Shown here: positions 1 through 5,542 of the stretch, piece after piece | How positions within the stretch are numbered: position 1 is the first letter of the stretch | Layout of the letters: each line of letters starts with the position of its first letter | Source of the DNA: JBCBZH01 sp039815415 | Lineage (GTDB): Bacteria > Bacteroidota > Rhodothermia > Rhodothermales > Rubricoccaceae | Direction of reading: 5' to 3' | Assembly: GCA_039815415.1 (NCBI GenBank) | Contig: JBCBZH010000168.1 | Span: forward strand, 1 to 9,464 | DNA length: 9,464 bases | The notes under the pieces: model-generated | The model's database searches: none | Seen by the model: the letters and a program-made list of their open reading frames with translations, nothing else | Told to the model about the DNA's origin: nothing | Translations under genes and position numbers: made by a program

Positions 1-604
1 TCTCGATGGTGACGATGGTGCCCGAGGTGGCATCCTCTTCCCAGGGATCCTTCATGTCGCCCGTGTCCACGCAGTCGCCCGTCCACGGGTCTTTCCATTC
101 GCACGGGGTCTCTTCTTCCTCGCCGGGGTCATCAGGATCCTCAGGGTCTTCTGGGTCCTCCGGATCGTCCGGGTCGTCTTCGGGCGGGTCCTCCTTAGGC
201 TTCTTCTTGCCTTTCTTCTTTCCCTTGGAAGCGAGCGGCGAGTCCTCGGGGGCGGTCCAGGCGCGGCGTTCGCCAACCGATGTTTCGAAGGCGATGGCGC
301 CGATGTTGTCGGGGCCAGGCAACTGACCCGTGCCCAGCATCGAGCGTGAGCCGTCGGCGCGGAGTGCGGAGACGTGGACCCAGGCGCCTCCGTCAGCAGG
401 CTGAACGGCGAAGCGCGCGATGCGGCCGCGCCACGGGCGCCGGGCACCCTCCCGTCGCTCGATGCGGACGGTCGCCATGCGGCGCTCGCCTTCCATTTCC
501 TGATAGTCGAAGGTGATGGTGTGTGTGGGTTGTTCCGTAGGTGGCGGTGTGAATGCGAGCAGGGCGAGAAGCGCCAGCCCGAGGCCAAACGAGAGTCGTG
601 TCAT
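1..604 (-). CDS. Secreted protein with acidic DP/EP repeat tract, paralogue A (3' end off window)
   Basis: Partial gene; 201 codons are visible and the frame stays open to the left edge. I found it by translating the minus strand from the ATG at 604-602 and comparing it with the next gene, which is clearly related. Residues 1-19 are a signal-peptide-like stretch (MTRLSFGLGLALLALLAF). A small domain follows (HTITFDY, VRIERRE, WRGRI), then a lysine block at 127-137 (KGKKKGKKKPK), an acidic tract of repeated EDP/DDP units at about 138-165, and a tail with Cys168 and Cys178 and two DPW motifs (172-174, 186-188). The last visible residues (TIVTIE) align with the C-terminus of the neighbour (QTVTFGI), so the stop should lie within a few codons outside the window. 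The protein is probably exported; function unknown. The acidic repeats could bind calcium or act as a linker (inference). Another open frame on the same strand covers most of this region but lacks these features. Confidence 0.8.
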   Translation of the reverse strand, partial: MTRLSFGLGLALLALLAFTPPPTEQPTHTITFDYQEMEGERRMATVRIERREGARRPWRGRIARFAVQPADGGAWVHVSALRADGSRSMLGTGQLPGPDNIGAIAFETSVGERRAWTAPEDSPLASKGKKKGKKKPKEDPPEDDPDDPEDPEDPEDPDDPGEEEETPCEWKDPWTGDCVDTGDMKDPWEEDATSGTIVTIE

Positions 605-664
605 GGTGAGAGGGAGGGGTTCATCTGTTCGTGCGTCAACAGACCTGCTCTGAGGTCACGTCTC

Positions 665-676
665 GCGAGCTGGCGA
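665..676 (+). repeat. Iterated motif copy, intergenic (GCGAGCTGGCGA)
   Basis: Single copy of the 10-base core CGAGCTGGCG at 666-675, lying 61 bp upstream of the paralogue A start. It differs from the full 12-mer TCGAGCTGGCGA at the first base only. Confidence 0.75.
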
Positions 677-810
677 TGCCCTGTCTTGTCTCGGGCCTCT
701 GACGGAAGCACGAGAGCGTTCTCCTGTCTCGTCACACGAGCGGTTCGATGCCATCCCCATCCTGGGGGCGTGGGCCCCAACGCACCTCTGCCCCTTAGTG
801 AAACCCAGTG

Positions 811-847
811 TCGCCAGCTCGACGCAGTGGCAACGTCGAGCTGGCGA
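811..847 (-). terminator. Inverted pair of the iterated motif; hairpin after paralogue B
   Basis: TCGCCAGCTCGACG (811-824) and CGTCGAGCTGGCGA (834-847) are a perfect 14-bp inverted repeat around a 9-nt loop. The stem could extend by GTG/CAC with one bulged A. It begins 16 bp after the stop of the minus-strand gene ending at 864, where a terminator is expected. Each arm is an exact 12-mer copy of the motif that recurs through the window. The minus-strand sequence after the stem (CACTGGGTTTCAC) has only a short T run, so a classical U-tract terminator is not shown. The hairpin itself is certain from the sequence; the terminator role is inference. Confidence 0.55.
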
Positions 848-863
848 ACACGTGTGATGGCTG

Positions 864-1514
864 TCAGATGCCGAACGTAACCGTCTGGGCGTTGCTGCGT
901 TCGTCTTCCCAGGGGTCGCGCACCTCTTCCTCGCATTCGCAGGTCCACGGGTTGATGAGGCCTACGCAGTCGGCAGCGCCAGAGCACCCCTCATCTCCGT
1001 CGCCGTCTGGATCGTCCGGGTCTTCGGGATCGTCAGGATCTTCCTTCGGTGGGTCTTCGCCATCATCCTTGTCGTCATCACCATAGGCCACTTCGTTTCG
1101 AGGAAAGACGAACGAGGGCCCGTCAGAGATGCGAATGGCGAATGCGGCGATCCGGTTCGGTTCGGGAAGCCGCATCCGGGCTTCTACGATGCCTTGCCTA
1201 GACGTTGATGCACGTGCGACAATCCAGTCTTGGAGATGACTCGTCACGATGTAGCCCTGTGAGGAGCCGGGCAGGATGGCAACGCTCGTGATTTCGCCCC
1301 TCCAACGTGCCCGGCCGCCTCTTTCGCGGGGCTCAATCGAGACCTCCGCCCGACGCATCGGGCCGCGCGTGTCGAGATACTGAATCGTGACCGTATGGGT
1401 TGCAGCGGAGATCACGGTCGCATCGCTCTGAGCCGGAGACGGAGTCCAGAAGGCTGCAAGGAGGAGTACGCTCAGGGCTGCGAGGCCGAGGAGGAGGGGA
1501 GGTCTGGAACGCAT
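864..1514 (-). CDS. Secreted protein with acidic DP/EP repeat tract, paralogue B
   Basis: 216 residues, ATG at 1514-1512. Residues 1-29 look like a signal peptide: two arginines, a long Leu/Ala core, then SPAQ-S as a possible cleavage site. The domain at about 39-130 matches paralogue A at HTVTIQY, VSIEPRE, RWRGEI and a LPxPxxIxAxA stretch. An acidic tract of about 30 residues (146-175) follows, with DDPEDPDDP-type repeats. The tail carries Cys177, Cys183, Cys192 and Cys194, then RDPWEDE, and ends in QTVTFGI. Paralogue A has only two cysteines there. The four cysteines could form disulfides or bind metal outside the cytoplasm (inference). The leader before the ATG (ACCCCTCCTCCCGATCTCCACC overall) resembles that of paralogue A and has no Shine-Dalgarno. 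It is transcribed toward paralogue A, but 259 bp and a hairpin separate them, so a joint operon is uncertain. I do not recognise a named family. Confidence 0.85.
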   Translation of the reverse strand: MRSRPPLLLGLAALSVLLLAAFWTPSPAQSDATVISAATHTVTIQYLDTRGPMRRAEVSIEPRERGGRARWRGEITSVAILPGSSQGYIVTSHLQDWIVARASTSRQGIVEARMRLPEPNRIAAFAIRISDGPSFVFPRNEVAYGDDDKDDGEDPPKEDPDDPEDPDDPDGDGDEGCSGAADCVGLINPWTCECEEEVRDPWEDERSNAQTVTFGI

Positions 1515-1687
1515 GGTGGAGATCGGGAGGAGGGGTATAGCCCTGTCATACGTGGAGATACGCGTTGTGGGATCATCGGCGGACGATCCTCCTTGCCAGC
1601 TCGAGGCCCTGCCAGCCGCGAAGCGTCGTGGTAGCGGGATCGGCTTCCGCGCATGCGAGGTACAGACCTTTCATTGCCTTCCGACCT
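1515..1687. promoter_or_regulatory. Divergent intergenic region, paralogue B / SDR gene
   Basis: 173 bp between two divergent starts, so it should hold promoters in both directions. I could not identify convincing -35/-10 or Bacteroidota -33/-7 boxes. It contains a one-mismatch copy of the iterated motif (TTGCCAGCTCGA, 1594-1604 region) and an 8-bp palindrome CGCATGCG near 1650. The open frame continuing upstream of the SDR start through this region encodes an Arg/Ser-rich peptide unlike any SDR N-terminus. Confidence 0.4.
1593..1604 (-). repeat. Degenerate copy of the iterated motif (one mismatch)
   Basis: TTGCCAGCTCGA reads as TCGAGCTGGCAA on the minus strand, one base away from the 12-mer consensus. 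It lies in the divergent intergenic region. Confidence 0.45.
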
Positions 1688-2470
1688 GTGTCTCGTCCCA
1701 TCGCCCTCGTCACTGGCGGCTCTGCTGGCATCGGCGCCGCCACTGCACACGTTCTCGCTCGCGACGGCCACCGTGTGATCCTCGCCGCCCGCTCTGCTGA
1801 TCGTCTCCTCGAACTGGCGCGCCAGCTCGACGCCACCCATGGGGAGGGCACCACGCACGTCCTGCCGCTCGACGTGTCTGACGCCCACGCACATCAGCGA
1901 GCCCTCGAAACGCTGCCGGACGACTGGCAGGCCATCGAGCTGGCGGTGCTCAACGCCGGACTGGCGCTCAACCTCGTGCCGGTGTGGGAGAACAGCGCTG
2001 AGGAAGTGGACACGATGGTGGATGTCAACATCAAAGGCGTGCTGAATGGCATCCGAGCGGTTGTGCCAGGGATGCTGGAGCGCGGGCGCGGGCACGTGGT
2101 GCTTCTCGGGTCCACGGCGGGCCACTTCGTCTACCCGAACGGGACCGTCTACTGCGCGACCAAGTTTGCCGTCGGCGCGCTGGCACTGGGGCTGAAGCAG
2201 GATCTCCACGGGACGCCCGTGCGGGTGTCGCTCGTCTCGCCCGGCATCGTGGAGACCGAATTCTCCCTCGTCCGCTTCGAGGGGGACGCCAAGCGTGCCG
2301 ACGCGGTCTACGCTGACACCCACGCGCTGACGGCTGAGGATGTGGCGGAGGCCATCGCGTGGTGTGTGGCCCGGCCCGAGTCGGTCAACATCCAGGAGAT
2401 CCTGATGACGCCGCGCGTGCAGTCCGGCGGCGCCATGATCGCGCGCGGCGACGCGGCAGAGGGGTTGTAA
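1688..2470 (+). CDS. SDR-family NADP-dependent 3-hydroxy acid dehydrogenase, YdfG-like
   Basis: 260 residues from GTG at 1688. Classical short-chain dehydrogenase: cofactor motif TGGSAGIG (9-16), an ARS turn after the second strand (34-36) typical of NADP preference, NAG (89-91), and catalytic Asn114, Ser142, Tyr155 and Lys159 (YCATK). The C-terminal half closely follows E. coli YdfG as I recall it: LDV, NAGLAL, PGM.ER..GH, GSTAG, DLHGT.VRV, G.V.TEFS.VRF.GD, ALT.EDV.EA, VNI. YdfG oxidises L-allo-threonine, serine and related 3-hydroxy acids and reduces malonic semialdehyde; the same type of reaction is likely here, but the substrate is not proven. GTG 1688 is chosen because SDRs start a few residues before the first strand (SRPIALVTGG). 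A TTG at 1565 would add 41 basic, non-homologous residues. The next gene starts 29 bp downstream on the same strand. Confidence 0.9.
   Translation: MSRPIALVTGGSAGIGAATAHVLARDGHRVILAARSADRLLELARQLDATHGEGTTHVLPLDVSDAHAHQRALETLPDDWQAIELAVLNAGLALNLVPVWENSAEEVDTMVDVNIKGVLNGIRAVVPGMLERGRGHVVLLGSTAGHFVYPNGTVYCATKFAVGALALGLKQDLHGTPVRVSLVSPGIVETEFSLVRFEGDAKRADAVYADTHALTAEDVAEAIAWCVARPESVNIQEILMTPRVQSGGAMIARGDAAEGL
1820..1830 (-). repeat. Iterated motif copy inside the SDR gene
   Basis: CGCCAGCTCGA; the sense strand reads it as Arg-Gln-Leu-Asp. It directly abuts a one-mismatch copy in the opposite orientation (CGAACTGGCG, 1810-1819), giving a near-perfect 20-bp palindrome without spacer. Confidence 0.6.
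1935..1945 (+). repeat. Iterated motif copy inside the SDR gene
   Basis: TCGAGCTGGCG, read in the gene as Ile-Glu-Leu-Ala. The reading frame and orientation differ from the copy at 1820. Confidence 0.55.
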
Positions 2471-2484
2471 TCTCCGAGACCCAC

Positions 2485-2495
2485 TCGCCAGCTCG
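2485..2495 (-). repeat. Iterated motif copy between the SDR gene and the next start
   Basis: TCGCCAGCTCG sits in the 29-bp gap, 14 bp after the SDR stop and 4 bp before the next ATG. It takes the place where a Shine-Dalgarno would be expected; no purine ribosome-binding site is visible. Confidence 0.6.
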
Positions 2496-2499
2496 TTTC

Positions 2500-2955
2500 A
2501 TGCCTCGCCGTTGGATCGCCCTGCTGCTCGTTATCGGATCCGTTGGGCTGGCGCCTGCCGCAGCCGCGCAGGTTGCGCCCGACATCCAGACGCCCGCGCG
2601 AGGGGATGAGCTTCGCACTGCCATTCTGGACGCGCTTCGGGAGAATGTCCGGGACGTGCGTGGCCTGGAGCGCGATGTTCTGTTCCGGGTCCACAAGCTG
2701 GCGGTGCTGGACGACTATGCGATGGCGACCGTTTCGCCGATTTCTCCGATCGGTGATCCCATCTATGAGTTCGAGAACAGTCTCGACTGTGACCGTCAGA
2801 TCTACGCGCTCGTTCAGTTCCGCGAGGACGGATGGACGGTAGCCGAACGCGATGTGGGGCCTTGTGACTACAGTTGGCCCATCTACTTTGAGCAGAACCC
2901 CGACTACCCGGATGCGCTGCTCCGCTACTGGGAGCAGATGGACGCGGTCTACTGA
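2500..2955 (+). CDS. Small exported protein of unnamed family
   Basis: 151 residues. ATG 2500 is chosen because it begins a clear signal peptide (MPRRWIALLL, small-residue stretch, cleavage likely near AAAAQ-V, residues 20-25). In-frame starts further upstream lie inside the SDR gene. The mature part has a helical DELRTAILDALRENVRDV-like segment (36-53), then LFRVHKLAVLDDYAMATVSP (61-80), an E/D-rich region, and DGWTVAERDVGPCDYSW (110-126). The pattern 'charged helix, strand with F.V..L.V...A.V, short tail with G.W.V.....GP.D..W' resembles a set of uncharacterised periplasmic bacterial proteins I have seen, but I cannot name the family. Cys97 and Cys122 could form a disulfide. It follows the SDR gene on the same strand by 29 bp, so co-transcription is possible. 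The last 7 bp overlap the end of the convergent lipocalin-like gene. Confidence 0.8.
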   Translation: MPRRWIALLLVIGSVGLAPAAAAQVAPDIQTPARGDELRTAILDALRENVRDVRGLERDVLFRVHKLAVLDDYAMATVSPISPIGDPIYEFENSLDCDRQIYALVQFREDGWTVAERDVGPCDYSWPIYFEQNPDYPDALLRYWEQMDAVY

Positions 2956-3350
2956 TCGTCTTTTCTCGTAACCCGTCGGAGGAAAGCCGTCTCTTGTGGA
3001 CCCGTCTCGGGAGTGAGCGCCAGCTCGTCGCTCTCGAACCGGAAGAAAAGACGTGCTTCTTCGCCGGTTTCATTCACGGCGACGATGGCGTCACCTTCGA
3101 CACGATACGAAGCCTTGATGGACTCGCTGCGTCCCATCTCCTTTAGGTGGATGAGAAGGCGCCCGTCTTTCGTAAAGGTCATGGTGGCCGAGTTGTTCGA
3201 GTCCGACCTCTCCTCGCCGTCTGCGTCGACAACGCGAACGGCTTCCCAGGTGCCGATCAGATCGGTCTGGGCTGCAGCAGAGGAAGAGGTCGCCACCGCG
3301 ACGACGCCTAGCACAACGAGCTGGCGGAGGACGCGAAAGGAGGACATCAT
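2949..3350 (-). CDS. Lipocalin-like exported small beta-barrel protein
   Basis: 133 residues from the ATG at 3350-3348, which overlaps the stop of the upstream GNAT gene as ATGA. This coupling is why I prefer it to an upstream start at 3392 that would add 14 Arg/Pro-rich residues. A signal peptide is visible: MMSSFRVLRQLVVLGVVAVA, ending near SAAAQ-T (28/29). The mature part is short and beta-rich with the pattern LIGTWEAVRV (31-40), TMTFTKDGRLLIH (57-69), SYRVEGDAIVAV (81-92), and FESDELALTPE (105-115). That is the strand layout of bacterial lipocalin-like domains (LxGTW ... GTYxxxGDxLxL). Ligand and role are unknown; it probably acts in the periplasm or envelope. Its TAG stop overlaps the convergent gene end by 7 bp. 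Two copies of the iterated motif fall within it, one in the signal-peptide codons. Confidence 0.8.
   Translation of the reverse strand: MMSSFRVLRQLVVLGVVAVATSSSAAAQTDLIGTWEAVRVVDADGEERSDSNNSATMTFTKDGRLLIHLKEMGRSESIKASYRVEGDAIVAVNETGEEARLFFRFESDELALTPETGPQETAFLRRVTRKDDQ
3018..3027 (-). repeat. Iterated motif copy inside the lipocalin-like gene
   Basis: CGCCAGCTCG; read on the coding (minus) strand as Glu-Leu-Ala within DELALTPE. Confidence 0.55.
3317..3326 (+). repeat. Iterated motif copy inside the lipocalin-like gene
   Basis: CGAGCTGGCG; the minus-strand gene reads it as Arg-Gln-Leu-Val in the signal peptide (VLRQLVV). Confidence 0.55.
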
Positions 3351-3934
3351 CGGGCGAGGCGGTCGGTGAGGCGGATCTCGACGGCAGGCCACTCAGAGTC
3401 GAGGATGGAAAAGTACACGGTGTCCCGGATGTACCCCGAGGCGGTGACCATGTGCTTGCGGAGCGTGCCTTCCTCTGTGGCCCCGATGCGTCGCATGGCA
3501 TTCTGCGAGCGCGTGTTTCGGGAGTCCGTTTTCAGCTCCACGCGCTGGCAGCCGAGCGCCTCGAACGCATAGCGCAGCATGAGCAGCTTGGCCTCGGTGT
3601 TGATCGCCGTGCGTTGCCACGGCTTCGCGACCCATGTCCAGCCGATCTCCACCCGCTTATGCGCCAGCGCGATGTTCCCGAACCGCGTACAGCCCACAAC
3701 GGTCGAGCTGGCGAGGTCCACCGTCGCAAAGGGCAGCGAGCGCCCCTCGGCCTGTTCCTGAAGGGCCTCTTCAATGTAGGCGCGCATGTCGTCGCGCGTC
3801 TCGAGCTGGCGAAAGGAGAGACGCCACAGGTCGGGGTCGAGGCCGACGTTCGCCAGCGCGTCGAGGTGATCGAGCGAGAGCGGCTCGAGGCGGACGTGGG
3901 CGCCGGTGAGGGTCACGGGGGAGAGGGCAGGCAT
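3347..3934 (-). CDS. GNAT-family N-acetyltransferase (RimJ/RimL-like, Acetyltransf_3 type)
   Basis: 195 residues, ATG at 3934-3932. GNAT enzymes transfer an acetyl group from acetyl-CoA to an amine, cytoplasmically. N-terminal LTGAHVRLEPLSLDHLDAL (9-27) is the usual entry into the fold. EIGWTWVAKPWQRTAINTEA (96-115) is the strand-loop-helix that holds acetyl-CoA, with QRTAIN in place of the general Q/R-x-x-G/A-x-G/A signature. RVELKTDSRNTRSQNAMRRIGATEEGTLRKH (131-161) is the conserved motif B region, followed by GYIRDTVYFSILDSEWP (167-183), as in the RimJ/RimL-type group I recall. The substrate (a ribosomal protein N-terminus, other protein, or small molecule) cannot be read from the sequence. 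The stop overlaps the lipocalin-like start (ATGA), so the two are translated together. Two exact 12-mer motif copies lie inside. Confidence 0.92.
   Translation of the reverse strand: MPALSPVTLTGAHVRLEPLSLDHLDALANVGLDPDLWRLSFRQLETRDDMRAYIEEALQEQAEGRSLPFATVDLASSTVVGCTRFGNIALAHKRVEIGWTWVAKPWQRTAINTEAKLLMLRYAFEALGCQRVELKTDSRNTRSQNAMRRIGATEEGTLRKHMVTASGYIRDTVYFSILDSEWPAVEIRLTDRLAR
3703..3714 (+). repeat. Iterated motif, full 12-mer, inside the GNAT gene
   Basis: TCGAGCTGGCGA exact. The minus-strand gene reads it through Leu-Ala-Ser-Ser, a different frame from the other copies. Confidence 0.65.
3801..3812 (+). repeat. Iterated motif, full 12-mer, inside the GNAT gene
   Basis: TCGAGCTGGCGA exact. 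The minus-strand gene reads it as Arg-Gln-Leu-Glu (FRQLETR). Confidence 0.65.
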
Positions 3935-3952
3935 GGTGTGGAGCCGGGGGCG

Positions 3953-3964
3953 TCGAGCTGGTGA
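3953..3964 (+). repeat. Degenerate iterated motif copy (one mismatch)
   Basis: TCGAGCTGGTGA, one base from the consensus, in the 84-bp gap between the GNAT start and the decarboxylase stop. It is the last near-copy before a stretch of about 3.6 kb without exact copies. Confidence 0.45.
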
Positions 3965-4018
3965 ACGGCGAATGCGTCAGGGACTCTTCGGGGATGTGCG
4001 GTACTGGACTCGGCCGTG

Positions 4019-5509
4019 TCACGGTGACGCGATTCGTTGTGCGCGGTGGCCCGCTGCTACAATTGCCGCGATGCTCTGCTCGACATCGTCTACAGTCGTC
4101 GCCGCAGAGGAGACGCTGATCCGCATCGCGTAGCGCCCCTTCCACGTCGTGGGCCCTAGCCACGTCACGCCACCCTCTTGGATTCGCGAAAGCGCCTCGC
4201 GCGTCGCAGCTTCAGTTGGCAGACCGAATACGACCTGGTTGAGCACAACCTCGTTCAGGATCTCGTATCCACCTGCGCGGAGCTCCTTTGCGAACTGCCT
4301 CGCATGGGCACACGTCCGCTCAATGATGTCGGCTACGCCGCTTCGGCCTAGCCGAGCCAACGCTGCCCAGAATTCGACGCCGCGCGCCCTGCGGCTCAGC
4401 TCGGGCGTAAGCGTGTTCGGCTGGCGCTGGGAGGACCGGACAAGGTAGGTCGCCGTGACATCGAACACACTGGCAACGGCCTCAGGGTGGCGGCACATGT
4501 AGACAGCCGAATCCTGAGGGAGATTGAGCCACTTATGGCCGTCTACACTCCATGAGTCCGCCATCTCTGCACCCTGGGCAAGGTGGGAGTAGTTCGACGA
4601 AGCCCGAGCCCACAGCCCGAATGCGCCGTCGATGTGCACCCACGCACCAGCCTGTTGAGCCCGTTGGCACACCTCGCTAAACGGGTCGAATGCACCCGAG
4701 TTGATATTGCCAGCCTGGAGCATCACAATCGTGTGCTGATCGAGGCGGGGCAACTGCTTCACATCGAGCTGACCGTGTTGATCTGTTGGCACGAATTCAA
4801 CCTGGTCCAGCCCTATTCCGACATATCCCAGCGTCGCAAGGTTTGTCGGGTGGCATTCCTCGCTTGTCACCACACGGAGTCGTGGCGCCCCCGCGAGGCC
4901 ACTTCGGGTCATGTCATAGCCTGAACGACGGAGCAATTCGTTGCGCGCCGTCGCGAGCGCTGAGAACGTTCCCATGGTCGAACCTGTCACGAACCCGACG
5001 ACCGACTCGCGGGGCAAATCGAGCAGGTCGAGCAGCCAATTCGATACGACCTCCTCAAGCTCAGCTGCAACAGGAGAGAGCGCATACGTTCCCGCGTTTT
5101 GGTCCCACGCTGCAGCCAGCCACGAAGCCGCTGTCGTCACCGGAAGCGCGCCGCCCACCACGAACCCATAGAACCGCCCGCCCGTAGTCGCCATCGTTGC
5201 CGGAGACCCCAGACGGTCGAGCATTTCAATCACGGCAAGCGGGTCAGTCGGCTCTTCGGGCATGGGGACGTGGAAGCTGCCCAACGCATCTAGGGCGTCG
5301 ACTGATGGGGCTACGCTGCGCGAATCCAGTGTCTCGATGTAGCGGAGAGCGGCCCTCCGAGCGGCGTCGAGAAGCTCCCTCTTCTCGCCAAACGAGGCGT
5401 CCAGTGGGCGTTCAGGCGGATTCGTGAGCTGTTGGATGGGGGGAAGCACGGTGTTAGGTGATGATTGAGGCGATAGCCGAGAAACAGGTCGCGTTATCAT
5501 CCGTTCCAT
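4019..5509 (-). CDS. PLP-dependent group II amino-acid decarboxylase
   Basis: 496 residues from ATG 5509-5507; an AGGA sits 9 nt upstream. The enzyme would decarboxylate an L-amino acid to the amine using pyridoxal phosphate, in the cytoplasm. PLP lysine is Lys326 in SVDGHKWLN (321-329). Asp294 in HIDGAFG (292-298) should contact the pyridine nitrogen, and His220 in SEECHPTN should stack on the ring. TGSTMG (175-180) and GNINSGAFD (267-275) are other fold-I landmarks, the latter typical of this bacterial branch. Substrate not readable: the group contains decarboxylases for aromatic, glutamate/aspartate-type and sulfur amino acids. Such proteins are often misnamed aspartate aminotransferases. 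The N-terminal 35 residues are poorly conserved; GTG at 5449-5447 would leave more room for regulation. It is divergent from a LysR regulator 33 bp away. Lower GC than neighbours and no exact copy of the iterated motif suggest transfer. Confidence 0.88.
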   Translation of the reverse strand: MERMITRPVSRLSPQSSPNTVLPPIQQLTNPPERPLDASFGEKRELLDAARRAALRYIETLDSRSVAPSVDALDALGSFHVPMPEEPTDPLAVIEMLDRLGSPATMATTGGRFYGFVVGGALPVTTAASWLAAAWDQNAGTYALSPVAAELEEVVSNWLLDLLDLPRESVVGFVTGSTMGTFSALATARNELLRRSGYDMTRSGLAGAPRLRVVTSEECHPTNLATLGYVGIGLDQVEFVPTDQHGQLDVKQLPRLDQHTIVMLQAGNINSGAFDPFSEVCQRAQQAGAWVHIDGAFGLWARASSNYSHLAQGAEMADSWSVDGHKWLNLPQDSAVYMCRHPEAVASVFDVTATYLVRSSQRQPNTLTPELSRRARGVEFWAALARLGRSGVADIIERTCAHARQFAKELRAGGYEILNEVVLNQVVFGLPTEAATREALSRIQEGGVTWLGPTTWKGRYAMRISVSSAATTVDDVEQSIAAIVAAGHRAQRIASP

Positions 5510-5542
5510 CGATTCGAATCCTGGTTAATATCCATATGGGTT
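5510..5542. promoter_or_regulatory. Compact divergent control region with palindrome GATTCGAATC
   Basis: Only 33 bp part the two divergent starts. It contains a perfect 10-bp palindrome GATTCGAATC (5511-5520) and a perfect 8-bp palindrome CCATATGG (5532-5539), and is AT-rich for this window. LysR-type regulators commonly bind a dyad between themselves and a divergent target, so either palindrome could be part of an operator. The gap is short for two promoters plus a LysR site; promoters may reach into the coding ends, or the decarboxylase may start further in. Confidence 0.4.

Larger units (their letters stand above)
605..863. other. Intergenic region between the two paralogues
   Basis: 259 bp without a credible gene. 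It holds one single copy of the iterated CGAGCTGGCG motif (666-675) and the inverted pair at 811-847. On the minus strand the base run directly before the paralogue A start is pyrimidine-rich (ACCCCTCCCTCTCACC) with no purine Shine-Dalgarno. A weak 6-bp stem ACGAGA/TCTCGT (710-715 with 727-732) is probably chance. No promoter could be assigned with confidence. Confidence 0.6.

Noticed and set aside
120..190. Short tandem repeats as a CRISPR-like or satellite array
   Set aside because: They are codon-level EDP/DDP repeats within a reading frame, without spacers of constant size.
52..588. Open frame of 178 codons on the minus strand
   Set aside because: Arg/Pro/Ser-rich peptide with no motif. 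The other minus-strand frame (604 to the edge) has a signal peptide and clear similarity to the neighbouring gene.
374..880. Open frame of 168 codons on the plus strand
   Set aside because: Runs antisense to paralogue A and through a gap with an inverted repeat; composition is that of a high-GC shadow frame.
1565..1687. Longer N-terminus for the SDR gene (TTG start)
   Set aside because: The added 41 residues are basic and unrelated to SDRs; GTG 1688 gives the standard start.
1472..2323. Long minus-strand frame of 283 codons
   Set aside because: Lies opposite the SDR gene, whose catalytic residues are all present; this is an antisense shadow.
3351..3392. Longer N-terminus for the lipocalin-like protein
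   Set aside because: It would put an Arg/Pro-rich stretch before the signal peptide; the ATGA overlap supports 3350.
4019..5509. Aspartate aminotransferase
   Set aside because: The HKWLN lysine and GNINSG motifs belong to group II decarboxylases; the transferase name is a common mislabel.
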